IMG/VR virus record: IMGVR_UViG_3300046318_000369
Location: 1 to 63,785 of that record
DNA: 63,785 bases
Source of the DNA: a virus
Direction: 5' to 3' (one strand)
Below are positions 51,328 through 59,353 of this stretch, in pieces; within the stretch, counting starts at the first letter, position 1, and every line of letters begins with the position of its first letter. Below the pieces are notes generated by a model. It had not been told where the DNA came from and did no database searches. It saw only the letters and a program-made list of their open reading frames with translations. Made by a program: the position numbers and the translations under genes.

Positions 51328-51622
51328 GTTTATGTAAGATTCGTTGACAGTTTGCACATACTGTTTTTAGATTAGCATATCTACAGTTTGCAGGATTACC
51401 GTCAACATAAAAGACATTAAATTGCTCACTATACTTTGATGTAAAGCCGCATTTATCGCATGCGGCTTTTTTCTTATAACCGGCTTTTTGCCAAAGAGGA
51501 ATACCCGACTTTCTTTTTTTCGCACAATGATCACATTTTGATCTATAGTATGGCTTTCCTTCTTTGTAGTAATTTACAGCTACCGGTCTATTTCCGCAGC
51601 ATTTACATATATTCCTAATCAT
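51284..51622 (-). CDS. Zinc-ribbon protein with degenerate HNH motif
   Basis: A 112-residue, Cys- and Lys-rich protein. Four cysteine pairs are visible: C-K-C-C-G at residues 6-10, C-D-H-C near 30, C-D-K-C near 55 and C-A-N-C near 89. The segment F-Y-V-D-G-N-P-A-N-C-R-Y-A-N-L-K-T-V-C-A-N-C-Q (residues about 71-93, listed by residue) follows the HNH pattern H-x-D-G-N-x-x-N-x-x-x-N-L but has Tyr-Val where the first D-H is expected and Gln at the final His, so nuclease activity is doubtful. It may bind DNA or RNA. It has its own minus-strand late promoter and an AAAAGGG ribosome site. Confidence 0.7.
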   Translation of the reverse strand: MIRNICKCCGNRPVAVNYYKEGKPYYRSKCDHCAKKRKSGIPLWQKAGYKKKAACDKCGFTSKYSEQFNVFYVDGNPANCRYANLKTVCANCQRILHKLKLPWRQGDLTPDF

Positions 51623-51648
51623 ACGCCCTTTTAATACCCTTTTCGTAG

Positions 51649-51656
51649 TATTTAAT
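51649..51656 (-). promoter_or_regulatory. Minus-strand late promoter (ATTAAATA)
   Basis: Plus-strand TATTTAAT reads ATTAAATA on the minus strand. Predicted start near 51643, 21 bases before the ATG at 51622. It is divergent from the sheath promoter 22 bases away. Confidence 0.65.
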
Positions 51657-51678
51657 CCGCGTTTTTTTTACAGGAAGT

Positions 51679-51686
51679 GGTAAATA
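51679..51686 (+). promoter_or_regulatory. Late promoter variant (GGTAAATA) for the tail sheath gene
   Basis: TAAATA core with the same GG start as at 2041 and 54714. Predicted start near 51692, with AAGGAG at 51703-51708 before the ATG at 51718. Confidence 0.7.
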
Positions 51687-51717
51687 ACTCAAAGTAATCC
51701 ATTAAGGAGACCATAGA

Positions 51718-54711
51718 ATGGCAACATTGCAATCACCAGGCGTACAAGTTCAAGTTATAGATGAGAGTTTTTATACTCCATCGGCACCAGGCACGGTGCC
51801 CATGATATTTGTAGCGTCAGCAGAAGATAAAACAACACCTAGTGGCAGTATTGCCCAAGGAACAACAGCAGCAAACGCTGGAAAAGTTTGGTTAATTACT
51901 GGCCAACGAGAATTAACTGACACCTTTGGAACACCATTGTTCTACACCGATGCTAGTGGTAATGCTCAACATGGTAATGAATTAAATGAATATGGCTTGC
52001 AAGCAGCATACAGCTTATTGGGTGTTAGCTCAAGAGCTTACATTGTTAGAGCAGATCTAGATCTAGCACAATTAGTGCCTACTAGTTCAGAACCAGTAGG
52101 AAGTCCTGTCTCTGGAACATATTGGGTAGATACCGATGCTTCTTTATATGGCATCAAAGAGTGGAACGCATCTACATTAAAATTTACATCTAAGACTCCT
52201 ATTGTATTAAATGATGATAGTTCGAGTGTAGACTTAGTAGCAGGTGCACCAGCATCTGCGGTTGGTCAACGAGGTGATTATTGCATTGTTGTTACTAGCG
52301 ACAATACAAATAAGTTGCATTACAAAACAGCCGCCGGAACATGGGTCGCTGTTCAAAGTGGATTCGATAGCGGAAAACATCTCCAAGTATCACCACATTA
52401 TTCTTATCCATCGACCTTTAATGTAAGTACTGCAACTGGTAGCGTGTGGGTAACAACTACAACACCGTCAAACGGCGCAAACTGGTCTGTAAAGTACTAT
52501 AACGGAGCATCACAATCTTGGTCAACGGTATCTGCACCAATTTATAGCAGTATAGAAGCAGCTAATTACGGGCTTGATGCAACAGGTGGAAAAAATATTC
52601 CAACAGGATCTATTATAGTTGAAAGTAACTATACACACGATGCAGCAACTCCAAATGCAGATTTTAAATTATGGAGAAGAAACGCAATTGGTGCAACTAG
52701 CATTACTAGCGAAGCCAGTACAACCCTTGCGACTACATCGAGTTTTTCTACATTTAATGTTAGAGAAACACTAGCAAATGGATCATGGAGTAATTCAGTT
52801 GCAATTAGCTTAGACGGAACAGGTGCACCAAAAGTTGGCGCATTAGTTTCCACAGGACTTGCAGCAAGCACCTTGTCAAATGTTATATCTACATTTGATC
52901 CTGTGACTAATAAATTAACAATTAGCCATAAGTTAGGTGGAAACATTGAATTTACAGACGGAATTAACACACCGTTAACAAATGCAGGATTTAGTACTAG
53001 TGCTACTGCTAATTTATATTCGGCACCTTCAGGTGACTCTCCATTTACATTGGTAGCTACTAATTGGAAACCTTTAGTTTATGAAGCAAGTAATTCTGCT
53101 CCATTTACTACTCCTGCCGATGGATCTTTATGGTATACTCCTGTAGTTGATGAAGTTGATATCATGATCCATGATGGAACAAAATGGGTAGGCTACAGAT
53201 CATCATCTAGTCCATATTATTCTGGTACAGAATCACAAAAAACAGACCCAGCAGGTCCTATTGTTTCTGCAACCGAACCCGTTGCTGCAACTGGACAAAG
53301 TGATGGAACAGCATTAGTAACAGGTGATATTTGGATTGACACTAGCGATATAGAAAATTATGGTAAAAATATCTATGTATACAATAGCACCATTACTTCT
53401 GGTAGCAAGTGGGTATTGCAAGATACCACAGATCAATCTACTCCTGACGGTTGGTTATTTGCAGATGCTAGATGGGCCACTTCGGGTTCAACACTAACAG
53501 CTAGTAGCATATCATCCTTGTTATCTAGTAATTATGTCGATCCTGATGCACCTGATCCTGCTTTATATCCAAAGGGTATGAAATTATGGAATACTCGTAG
53601 AAGCGGTGGTAATGTTAAGAAGTATATTTCTGGACATATTGATTTAAATGCTAACAGCGGAACAAATGCTAGATATCCACATGGTGCTGGTGAATCAATG
53701 AGCTCATATAAAGCAGATCGTTGGGTTAGCCAATATACCGTAGCAGAGGACGGAAGTCCACGTTTACTACGTAAGTCGCAACGATCACAGGTAGTTAATG
53801 CATTTAAAGAATTAATCGATGCAAATACCGCAATTCGAGATACAGATACATTGACATTTAATTTGATAGCAACTCCTGGATATTCAGAAGCAATTCAAAA
53901 TATGATTGGTTTCAACACTGATAGAGGCCTAACAGCATTTGTTGTAGGTGATACACCATTCCGTTTATCACCATCTGGCACATCGTTATCCGAGTACGGA
54001 TTAAACACAAATAATGCGTTCGACAATGACGATACTGGTGCAGTTAGCTATGACGAATACATGGCAATGTATTATCCAAGTGGATACACCAATGACAATA
54101 CAGGAAACTATATTGTTGTACCACCGAGCCATATGATGTTGCGCACTATTACAAATAGTGATGCAAAGAGTTACCCATGGTTTGCTCCAGCAGGTACACG
54201 TCGCGGTGGCGTTGACAACGCAACATCCGTTGGATATATTACAGCAGAAGGGGAATTCAAGACAGTGGCATTGCATCAAGGACTTCGTGATGTATTAGAC
54301 GATGTTAAGATTAACCCAATTGCTACATTAACAGGTGTAGGTGTACTTGCATATGGTCAACGTACTCGTGCAAGAAATGCTAGTGCTTTAGATAGAATTA
54401 ACGTATCTCGTTTAGTTTGCTACCTACGCAGACAGTTAGACATTATGGCTCGACCATTCTTATTTGAGCCAAATGATGCACAAACACGTAGAGAAATAAA
54501 GGCTGCTGCTGAAAGCTTACTATTAGAACTAGTAGGACAACGAGCATTGTATGATTTCATTGTAGTTTGCGATGAAACAAACAATACTCCTGCAAGAATT
54601 GACCGTAGCGAATTATATCTTGACATTGCAATTGAACCAGTTAAGGCTGTGGAGTTTATCTATATTCCATTAAGATTGAAAAATACTGGTGATATTGCAG
54701 CCGGGCTATAA
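51718..54711 (+). CDS. 18: Tail sheath protein, T4 gp18 family
   Basis: A 997-residue contractile sheath subunit, much longer than T4 gp18 (about 660). N-terminal landmarks are S-P-G-V-Q-V-Q-V-I-D-E-S near residue 6 and a Y-G-L-Q-A-A-Y-S-L-L-G-V-S-S-R-A-Y stretch near 96. The C-terminal 300 residues carry the conserved sheath core: W-F-A-P-A-G-T-R-R-G near residue 822, then L-T-G-V-G-V-L-A-Y-G-Q-R-T-R near 875 and I-N-V-S-R-L-V-C-Y-L-R-R. Between about residues 130 and 640 lie inserted, surface-exposed-type domains with repeated G-x-x-W-x-D / W-x-x-x-x patterns. Forms helical rings around the gp19 tube. Good AAGGAG ribosome site. Confidence 0.95.
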   Translation: MATLQSPGVQVQVIDESFYTPSAPGTVPMIFVASAEDKTTPSGSIAQGTTAANAGKVWLITGQRELTDTFGTPLFYTDASGNAQHGNELNEYGLQAAYSLLGVSSRAYIVRADLDLAQLVPTSSEPVGSPVSGTYWVDTDASLYGIKEWNASTLKFTSKTPIVLNDDSSSVDLVAGAPASAVGQRGDYCIVVTSDNTNKLHYKTAAGTWVAVQSGFDSGKHLQVSPHYSYPSTFNVSTATGSVWVTTTTPSNGANWSVKYYNGASQSWSTVSAPIYSSIEAANYGLDATGGKNIPTGSIIVESNYTHDAATPNADFKLWRRNAIGATSITSEASTTLATTSSFSTFNVRETLANGSWSNSVAISLDGTGAPKVGALVSTGLAASTLSNVISTFDPVTNKLTISHKLGGNIEFTDGINTPLTNAGFSTSATANLYSAPSGDSPFTLVATNWKPLVYEASNSAPFTTPADGSLWYTPVVDEVDIMIHDGTKWVGYRSSSSPYYSGTESQKTDPAGPIVSATEPVAATGQSDGTALVTGDIWIDTSDIENYGKNIYVYNSTITSGSKWVLQDTTDQSTPDGWLFADARWATSGSTLTASSISSLLSSNYVDPDAPDPALYPKGMKLWNTRRSGGNVKKYISGHIDLNANSGTNARYPHGAGESMSSYKADRWVSQYTVAEDGSPRLLRKSQRSQVVNAFKELIDANTAIRDTDTLTFNLIATPGYSEAIQNMIGFNTDRGLTAFVVGDTPFRLSPSGTSLSEYGLNTNNAFDNDDTGAVSYDEYMAMYYPSGYTNDNTGNYIVVPPSHMMLRTITNSDAKSYPWFAPAGTRRGGVDNATSVGYITAEGEFKTVALHQGLRDVLDDVKINPIATLTGVGVLAYGQRTRARNASALDRINVSRLVCYLRRQLDIMARPFLFEPNDAQTRREIKAAAESLLLELVGQRALYDFIVVCDETNNTPARIDRSELYLDIAIEPVKAVEFIYIPLRLKNTGDIAAGL

Positions 54712-54713
54712 TA

Positions 54714-54721
54714 GGTAAATA
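54714..54721 (+). promoter_or_regulatory. Late promoter variant (GGTAAATA) for the tail tube gene
   Basis: Immediately after the sheath stop. Predicted start near 54727, with AAGGAG just before the ATG at 54743. This allows the tube to be made independently of the sheath. Confidence 0.7.
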
Positions 54722-54742
54722 AAAGAGATTAAGGAGCATTAA

Positions 54743-55390
54743 ATGCCAATTGCAAGTTTAAATAGATTCACAGTACCATTGAGTGCTACTCAGGCAGCAA
54801 CTACACAAGGACTGTTAATGCCGAAACTAAAGTATCGCTTCCGTGTTACTTTAGATCAATTTGGAGTGGCAGGAACTCCTTCAACAGAGCTAACCAAGCA
54901 GGTTATGAACGTAAGTCGACCTGAAGTTAGCTTTGAAGAAATTAAATTACCTGTTTACAACAGTACTGTAAAAATCGCAGGAAAACACAGTTTTGCTGAT
55001 GCAAAACTAACTATCCGCGATGATGCAAGTGGTGTTGTTAGCAAGAAAATTGGAGAACAATTGCAGAAACAATTTGATTTCTTTGAACAAAGTGGTGCTG
55101 CAAGTGCAATCGATTATAAATTTAGAATGAGAGTAGAAATTCTTGATGGCGGCAATGGAGCATTCGAACCTGTTACATTGGAAAGTTTTGAATTTTTAGG
55201 ATGCTTCATTAAACAAGCAACTTATCAAGGCGGTGACTACGGTAGCAATGATCCTATGGATATTGCATTAACCATTACCTTTGATAATGCGATTCAGTTA
55301 GAAGCACCTGGCGGAGCAGCTAGTGGAATTGGATTAGAGGTAGGTAGAATTGTAAGACCTGCAAATTCACAAGGGTTAGCAACTGGTTAA
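54743..55390 (+). CDS. 19: Tail tube protein, T4 gp19 family
   Basis: A 215-residue subunit of the inner tube through which DNA passes. T4 gp19 is about 163 residues. Family features are L-M-P-K-L-K-Y-R-F-R-V near residue 26, S-R-P-E-V-S-F-E-E-I-K-L-P-V-Y-N-S near 54, K-H-S-F-A-D-A-K-L-T-I-R-D-D near 77, and an F-E-F-L-G-C-F-I-K end pattern near residue 148. It follows the sheath gene with its own promoter and ends at a clear terminator. The position and sequence make this assignment secure. Confidence 0.94.
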   Translation: MPIASLNRFTVPLSATQAATTQGLLMPKLKYRFRVTLDQFGVAGTPSTELTKQVMNVSRPEVSFEEIKLPVYNSTVKIAGKHSFADAKLTIRDDASGVVSKKIGEQLQKQFDFFEQSGAASAIDYKFRMRVEILDGGNGAFEPVTLESFEFLGCFIKQATYQGGDYGSNDPMDIALTITFDNAIQLEAPGGAASGIGLEVGRIVRPANSQGLATG

Positions 55391-55409
55391 TAGTTAATGA
55401 CCGTTTATA

Positions 55410-55437
55410 AAAGCCTGGCATAACCCCCAGGCTTTTT
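55410..55437 (+). terminator. Rho-independent terminator after the tail tube gene
   Basis: A perfect 9-bp stem (AAAGCCTGG / CCAGGCTTT) with an 8-base loop and following T-run, 19 bases after the gp19 stop. Confidence 0.93.
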
Positions 55438-55442
55438 CTTTG

Positions 55443-55450
55443 ACTAAATA
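55443..55450 (+). promoter_or_regulatory. Late promoter variant (ACTAAATA) five bases before a start codon
   Basis: TAAATA core between the gp19 terminator and the ATG at 55456, with only TTATT between. The transcript would begin at the start codon. Confidence 0.65.
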
Positions 55451-55455
55451 TTATT

Positions 55456-56607
55456 ATGAGTACAGCCTTCAACAATTTTTTGACCTTATCTGATAATACT
55501 ATTATGAGAGATTACCAACATGCAAGTAAATTGTATGTTAGTAGCAATTATGCAAAGACTCCAAAATTAGGATTCATTTATTTTGTTCAATTAAATATTA
55601 ATACTTCTGCAATAGTTGATCAATCCTGGGCCAAAGATAAAAATGAAATAGGATTACTAGCAAAAAGAGCAGATCTTCCGAAATTTACTATTGGAACAGA
55701 AACCGTAAATCAATACAACAGAAAAACAGTGGTTCAAACAAAATTGAACTATTCAAATGTTACTATAGAATTACATGATGACAACAGCGACTTAACACAT
55801 AATTTATGGGTTAATTATTATAAACACTATTATGCAGATAGTAATTATAATGATGCTAGTGTAAGTAGTATTAATACAAAAAATACTCCTGAATCTTTTA
55901 CAGATACTAAATTTGGAACGGTTGATTATACATACGGCAGATATGATAGAGGAAATATTGGAGAATTTTTTCAATCTATTGATATTTTTGTCTTACATCA
56001 AGGGAAGTTTACAAAATATACTCTAGTGAATCCGAAAATTGTAGATTGGGCACACGATTCTGTAAATCAATCAGAAACAAGCAAAATTTTACAAAATAAA
56101 ATGACCATTGCATATGAAAATGTATTATATGAAGATGGTGCAATTGTTCCTGGACAACAACCAGAATCATGGGCAGTAGCATATTATGATAATGCAGGAA
56201 GTCCATTAAAAATTGCAGGTAATTCGAAGAATAATACTACTTACACTCGAGCAACATCTGCGTTTGATCAGCCCGGCAAACCTAGAGTATTTGGAGTAGT
56301 CGGTGGTAATTATAAATCACCGAACCCATTATTAAATATTGGCGTAATAGTAGCAAAAAACTATTTAAACAAAAACGGATTAGGAAGAGCAGGTGCTGTA
56401 GGATATAACATTGCTGGTGGCGTGCTCGGTGCGTTAGGTGATGCAGGAGCAGGAAAATATGCATCGCCGCCATCTACTGAAAATCAACCTGGGATATTTA
56501 ACTTACCAGGCGGCGTAGGTATTAATATTTTCAAAGGACTGAATACAAGTGTTGATGGAAAAATTAGAGCCAATCCTGCTTCTATTTTATTTCCTCCTAA
56601 AGGCTAA
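55456..56607 (+). CDS. Tail-tube-like structural protein (second gp19-type fold, putative)
   Basis: A 383-residue protein. Residues about 45-200 recall gp19-type tube proteins: F-I-Y-F-V-Q-L-N-I, L-P-K-F-T-I-G-T-E-T-V-N-Q-Y-N-R-K near residue 75, then K-L-N-Y-S-N-V-T-I-E-L-H-D-D, and T-I-A-Y-E-N-V-L-Y-E-D-G-A near residue 216. T4 uses tube-fold proteins such as gp54 and gp48 to join tube and baseplate, so this may be a tube initiator or baseplate-tube connector. The C-terminal 130 residues are Gly/Ala-rich and probably flexible. Leaderless-type start after a late octamer. Assignment is by pattern and position. Confidence 0.6.
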   Translation: MSTAFNNFLTLSDNTIMRDYQHASKLYVSSNYAKTPKLGFIYFVQLNINTSAIVDQSWAKDKNEIGLLAKRADLPKFTIGTETVNQYNRKTVVQTKLNYSNVTIELHDDNSDLTHNLWVNYYKHYYADSNYNDASVSSINTKNTPESFTDTKFGTVDYTYGRYDRGNIGEFFQSIDIFVLHQGKFTKYTLVNPKIVDWAHDSVNQSETSKILQNKMTIAYENVLYEDGAIVPGQQPESWAVAYYDNAGSPLKIAGNSKNNTTYTRATSAFDQPGKPRVFGVVGGNYKSPNPLLNIGVIVAKNYLNKNGLGRAGAVGYNIAGGVLGALGDAGAGKYASPPSTENQPGIFNLPGGVGINIFKGLNTSVDGKIRANPASILFPPKG

Positions 56608-56609
56608 TT

Positions 56610-57818
56610 ATGAGCTCTACCTATAATAATATTCCATTTACACAATCTAGCAATCAGACAGTACAAGCGTTTGACAATTACTATTCTGCACCTATTGAAT
56701 TAAATGCATCGGTAGTTGCAGCAATGACCGGATATTTTACTAACAGAGGTTTCGGAGAAGTTTCGGCAGAATCTATTGCAGTTACAATTATAAAACAGGC
56801 TAAGAAAGATAATTATAATCCTATGCAAATTTTAGACACATTAAAAGGTCTTAATGATGTCGAATTATCGGGGTTGGTATCTGAAATTTTAAATTATAAT
56901 AGATTTAAATCAAGTAGTTTAGGGTACGCACAAACATTTCAACCCAACCCTGATATTGCAAGAAATATTATTGATAATACTCCTTTAGTTCCTTTGTATT
57001 ATATAACATCATCTGTATCGACAGCAGATGAAGGAGATTTAATAACATTTACTATTAATACTGTTAATGTAAAAAGTAATACAATATTATACTGGGACGT
57101 TGAAGGAGTTTCTGCTTCTGATTTTGACGAAAATATATCAAGCGGAACAGTTACTATTATTAACGGGTCGGCAACAATTTCGTTGTCTTTAAAAACTGAT
57201 AATCTTACAGAAGATGTTGAAACAATAACATTAAATCTAAGACGTGAATCACCTAATTCTTCAATAGTGGCACAGTCTTCTATTAATGTTAATGATACAT
57301 CTTTTTCTATCCTTGCAGATTATATAATAATAGAATATGCATTTGCAGATGGAAGGGATTTAGATACTAGAACTAGAATTGTAACTCCTGCCGTAGGAAC
57401 ATATGTAGGTTGGGGATTTAACGAAACTGTATCCACCATATTACTTTGGAGTGGTGATAATACTGGCATAGGAAGAGAATCTGTTCTATTAAATGTTGAT
57501 AGTTTTAAAAATAATTATCCTGGCAATGCCGAAATACTTGTTGATTGTAGGGCACAATGGTTTGGAGAAATAGGAACAGCACCAGTTGGATTGAATATTA
57601 CATTATACCAAGGCGGCGAGATGGTACAAGACGAGGGAGGATTTAAATGGAATAATCCCACAGCAATGCTAGTAAAGACCTTAGGTCTTACATTTTCACC
57701 GATTACATTATACAGTCAGGATGATACATCTATTGGTGAAAGAATAGCTACATTAAGATACAATGTATTAACAGGTGTTGGATATTTAGATTCTACAGAC
57801 ACAACAGAATATCCATAA
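56610..57818 (+). CDS. Structural protein with Calx-beta-like domain
   Basis: A 402-residue protein. The N-terminal about 115 residues are mixed helical (A-M-T-G-Y-F-T-N-R-G-F, then I-L-D-T-L-K-G-L) and may be an attachment region. Residues about 128-225 resemble a Calx-beta/Ig-like domain: S-V-S-T-A-D-E-G-D-L-I-T-F-T-I, then D-F-D-E-N-I-S-S-G-T-V-T-I and T-E-D-V-E-T-I-T-L-N-L-R. The remainder is beta-rich with F-A-D-G-R-D-L-D-T-R-T-R near residue 246. Acidic residues between strands could bind calcium. It is two bases after the tube-like gene and two before gp4. Probably a tail or baseplate accessory protein; function unknown. Confidence 0.6.
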   Translation: MSSTYNNIPFTQSSNQTVQAFDNYYSAPIELNASVVAAMTGYFTNRGFGEVSAESIAVTIIKQAKKDNYNPMQILDTLKGLNDVELSGLVSEILNYNRFKSSSLGYAQTFQPNPDIARNIIDNTPLVPLYYITSSVSTADEGDLITFTINTVNVKSNTILYWDVEGVSASDFDENISSGTVTIINGSATISLSLKTDNLTEDVETITLNLRRESPNSSIVAQSSINVNDTSFSILADYIIIEYAFADGRDLDTRTRIVTPAVGTYVGWGFNETVSTILLWSGDNTGIGRESVLLNVDSFKNNYPGNAEILVDCRAQWFGEIGTAPVGLNITLYQGGEMVQDEGGFKWNNPTAMLVKTLGLTFSPITLYSQDDTSIGERIATLRYNVLTGVGYLDSTDTTEYP

Positions 57819-57819
57819 T

Positions 57820-58266
57820 ATGAGTTTAAAATTCAGTAAAGGTGGTTATACTATTTCTAACCCTGAAAAGTATGTAGGTAATAAAGTTCCTGTATATCGT
57901 AGCAGTTGGGAATTTACTGTAATGTGTTTTTTAGATAATAATCCTTCTATTCAGCAATGGAGTAGCGAACCTGTAAAAATACCCTATAGGGACCCTCTTA
58001 CTGGCAAGCAAACTATATACCTACCAGATTTTTTAGTAGTATATATTGATAAGAATCAAAAAAAACATGCAGAATTATGGGAAATAAAACCAGCAAATCA
58101 AACGTTAAAAGAACGTGTCGGAAAAAATCCTTATAATCAAGCACAATTTGTAAAGAATCAAGCTAAGTGGGCAGCAGCATCAGCATGGTGTCAACAGCAG
58201 GGAGTAAAGTTTAGAATTATAACGGAAGCTGATATTTTTCATAATCCAAAAAAGCGGAATAAGTAA
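57820..58266 (+). CDS. 4: Head completion nuclease-like protein, T4 gp4 family
   Basis: A 148-residue protein, matching T4 gp4 (about 150 residues), which is required for head completion before tail joining. Key features are Y-R-S-S-W-E-F near residue 26, W-S-S-E-P-V-K-I-P-Y near 47, P-D at 69-70 and E-I-K at 88-90 in E-L-W-E-I-K-P. These form a PD-(D/E)xK nuclease-like core resembling the TnsA family. It may trim protruding DNA ends at the portal. Tightly packed with genes on both sides and no visible Shine-Dalgarno sequence, so probably translated by coupling. Confidence 0.88.
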   Translation: MSLKFSKGGYTISNPEKYVGNKVPVYRSSWEFTVMCFLDNNPSIQQWSSEPVKIPYRDPLTGKQTIYLPDFLVVYIDKNQKKHAELWEIKPANQTLKERVGKNPYNQAQFVKNQAKWAAASAWCQQQGVKFRIITEADIFHNPKKRNK

Positions 58267-58270
58267 TGTT

Positions 58271-58750
58271 ATGACTAAACGACTTGAGGAATTGCTAAAC
58301 ATTGATTCCGCCGAACCTATAATAGATGCAAAGCCAGTAGATGCTACACCAGTATCTACTATAGATCTACAGGAAAAATTAGAAGAATTTGATAAAATTG
58401 CAGCCGCATTGCCTAGAGTAAAAGGACTAGGGGATATGGCAGACAGTGAGTTAGATGCATTAGCAGACAAAGCTGAGAAAGCCTATGATGATTTAATGGA
58501 TCTTGGAATGAATGTAGAAGCAAGATACGGTGCAAGAATGTTCGAAGTTGCTGCAAGTATGATGACAGCGGCAATTACAGCAAAAACAAATAAAATAGAT
58601 AAAAAGTTGAAAATGGTCGATCTTCAACTAAAAAAACTTGCAATAGATAGGAAAAGCGGTGAGGGAAATAATGGAACTGTCGAAGGAGAAGGTTACATTA
58701 TTACAGATCGCAATAGCATTCTAGAAAAACTAAAGGGATTGAATAAATAA
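58271..58750 (+). CDS. 16: Terminase small subunit, T4 gp16 family
   Basis: A 159-residue, highly charged helical protein. It has the gp16 layout: a disordered acidic N-terminus, a central long helix pair (S-E-L-D-A-L-A-D-K-A-E-K-A-Y-D-D-L-M-D-L-G near residue 58, then A-R-M-F-E-V-A-A-S-M-M near 86), and a basic coiled-coil (K-T-N-K-I-D-K-K-L-K-M-V-D-L-Q). The ring-forming small subunit regulates packaging by gp17, whose gene lies 2.2 kb downstream rather than directly after it as in T4. The C-terminus (I-L-E-K-L-K) is short. Starts five bases after gp4. Confidence 0.87.
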   Translation: MTKRLEELLNIDSAEPIIDAKPVDATPVSTIDLQEKLEEFDKIAAALPRVKGLGDMADSELDALADKAEKAYDDLMDLGMNVEARYGARMFEVAASMMTAAITAKTNKIDKKLKMVDLQLKKLAIDRKSGEGNNGTVEGEGYIITDRNSILEKLKGLNK

Positions 58751-58756
58751 TATATT

Positions 58757-59353
58757 ATGAAATCATTTACAGAATACTTAACAGAGTCTACCAAAAAGTA
58801 CGATTTTCGAATCAAAATTGCAGGTGACTTTACAGCAGAACAAGAAACCGCAATGAAAACTTTGCTTGGACGATTTGCAATAGGTGAAACTCCATCGAGT
58901 TTTAAAAAATCTAAAACTCCTATACAATCGGTTCCTTTAGATTTTCCACAGGTACAAAATTGTGAAGTTAGTATTTTTGAAGTAACGTTAGATTATCCAA
59001 CTACTCAATATGAACTAAAAGAGTATTTGTCTACGGAATTAGGAGTAGGTAAACAACATCTAGTAGTACGTAGTCCAAATGAACCTAGTGAAGAATATCA
59101 ACATCAAGAAACACCTCGTACAGGTGCACTATTAAATGACCCTGATTATAAAGAAGCAGGAAGTCCTAAATTCGAAGATTATTATGGCGACAAATATAAT
59201 AGTGGATTTGTTAAAGAATTAAATGATATTCTTAAACTTCAGCGTAAAGAGCGCGGAGAAGTTATACCAGAACAAACAGAAGCAAAATATAACATTGATG
59301 CAGCTATTAATTCATCTAGTCTGCTATCTCAAGCAAAGGATCCAAGAAAATGA
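58757..59353 (+). CDS. Putative internal head protein with capsid-targeting peptide
   Basis: A 198-residue protein of unknown function. Its first eleven residues, M-K-S-F-T-E-Y-L-T-E-S, closely resemble the capsid-targeting sequence of T4 internal proteins and Alt (M-K-T-Y-Q-E-F-I-A-E-A), including the L-x-E site cut by the prohead protease gp21. This predicts packaging in the prohead core and cleavage after E10, with the mature part being carried in the head and possibly injected. The rest has an alpha/beta first half (residues about 15-105) and a charged second half. It overlaps the next gene by four bases. Confidence 0.62.
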   Translation: MKSFTEYLTESTKKYDFRIKIAGDFTAEQETAMKTLLGRFAIGETPSSFKKSKTPIQSVPLDFPQVQNCEVSIFEVTLDYPTTQYELKEYLSTELGVGKQHLVVRSPNEPSEEYQHQETPRTGALLNDPDYKEAGSPKFEDYYGDKYNSGFVKELNDILKLQRKERGEVIPEQTEAKYNIDAAINSSSLLSQAKDPRK

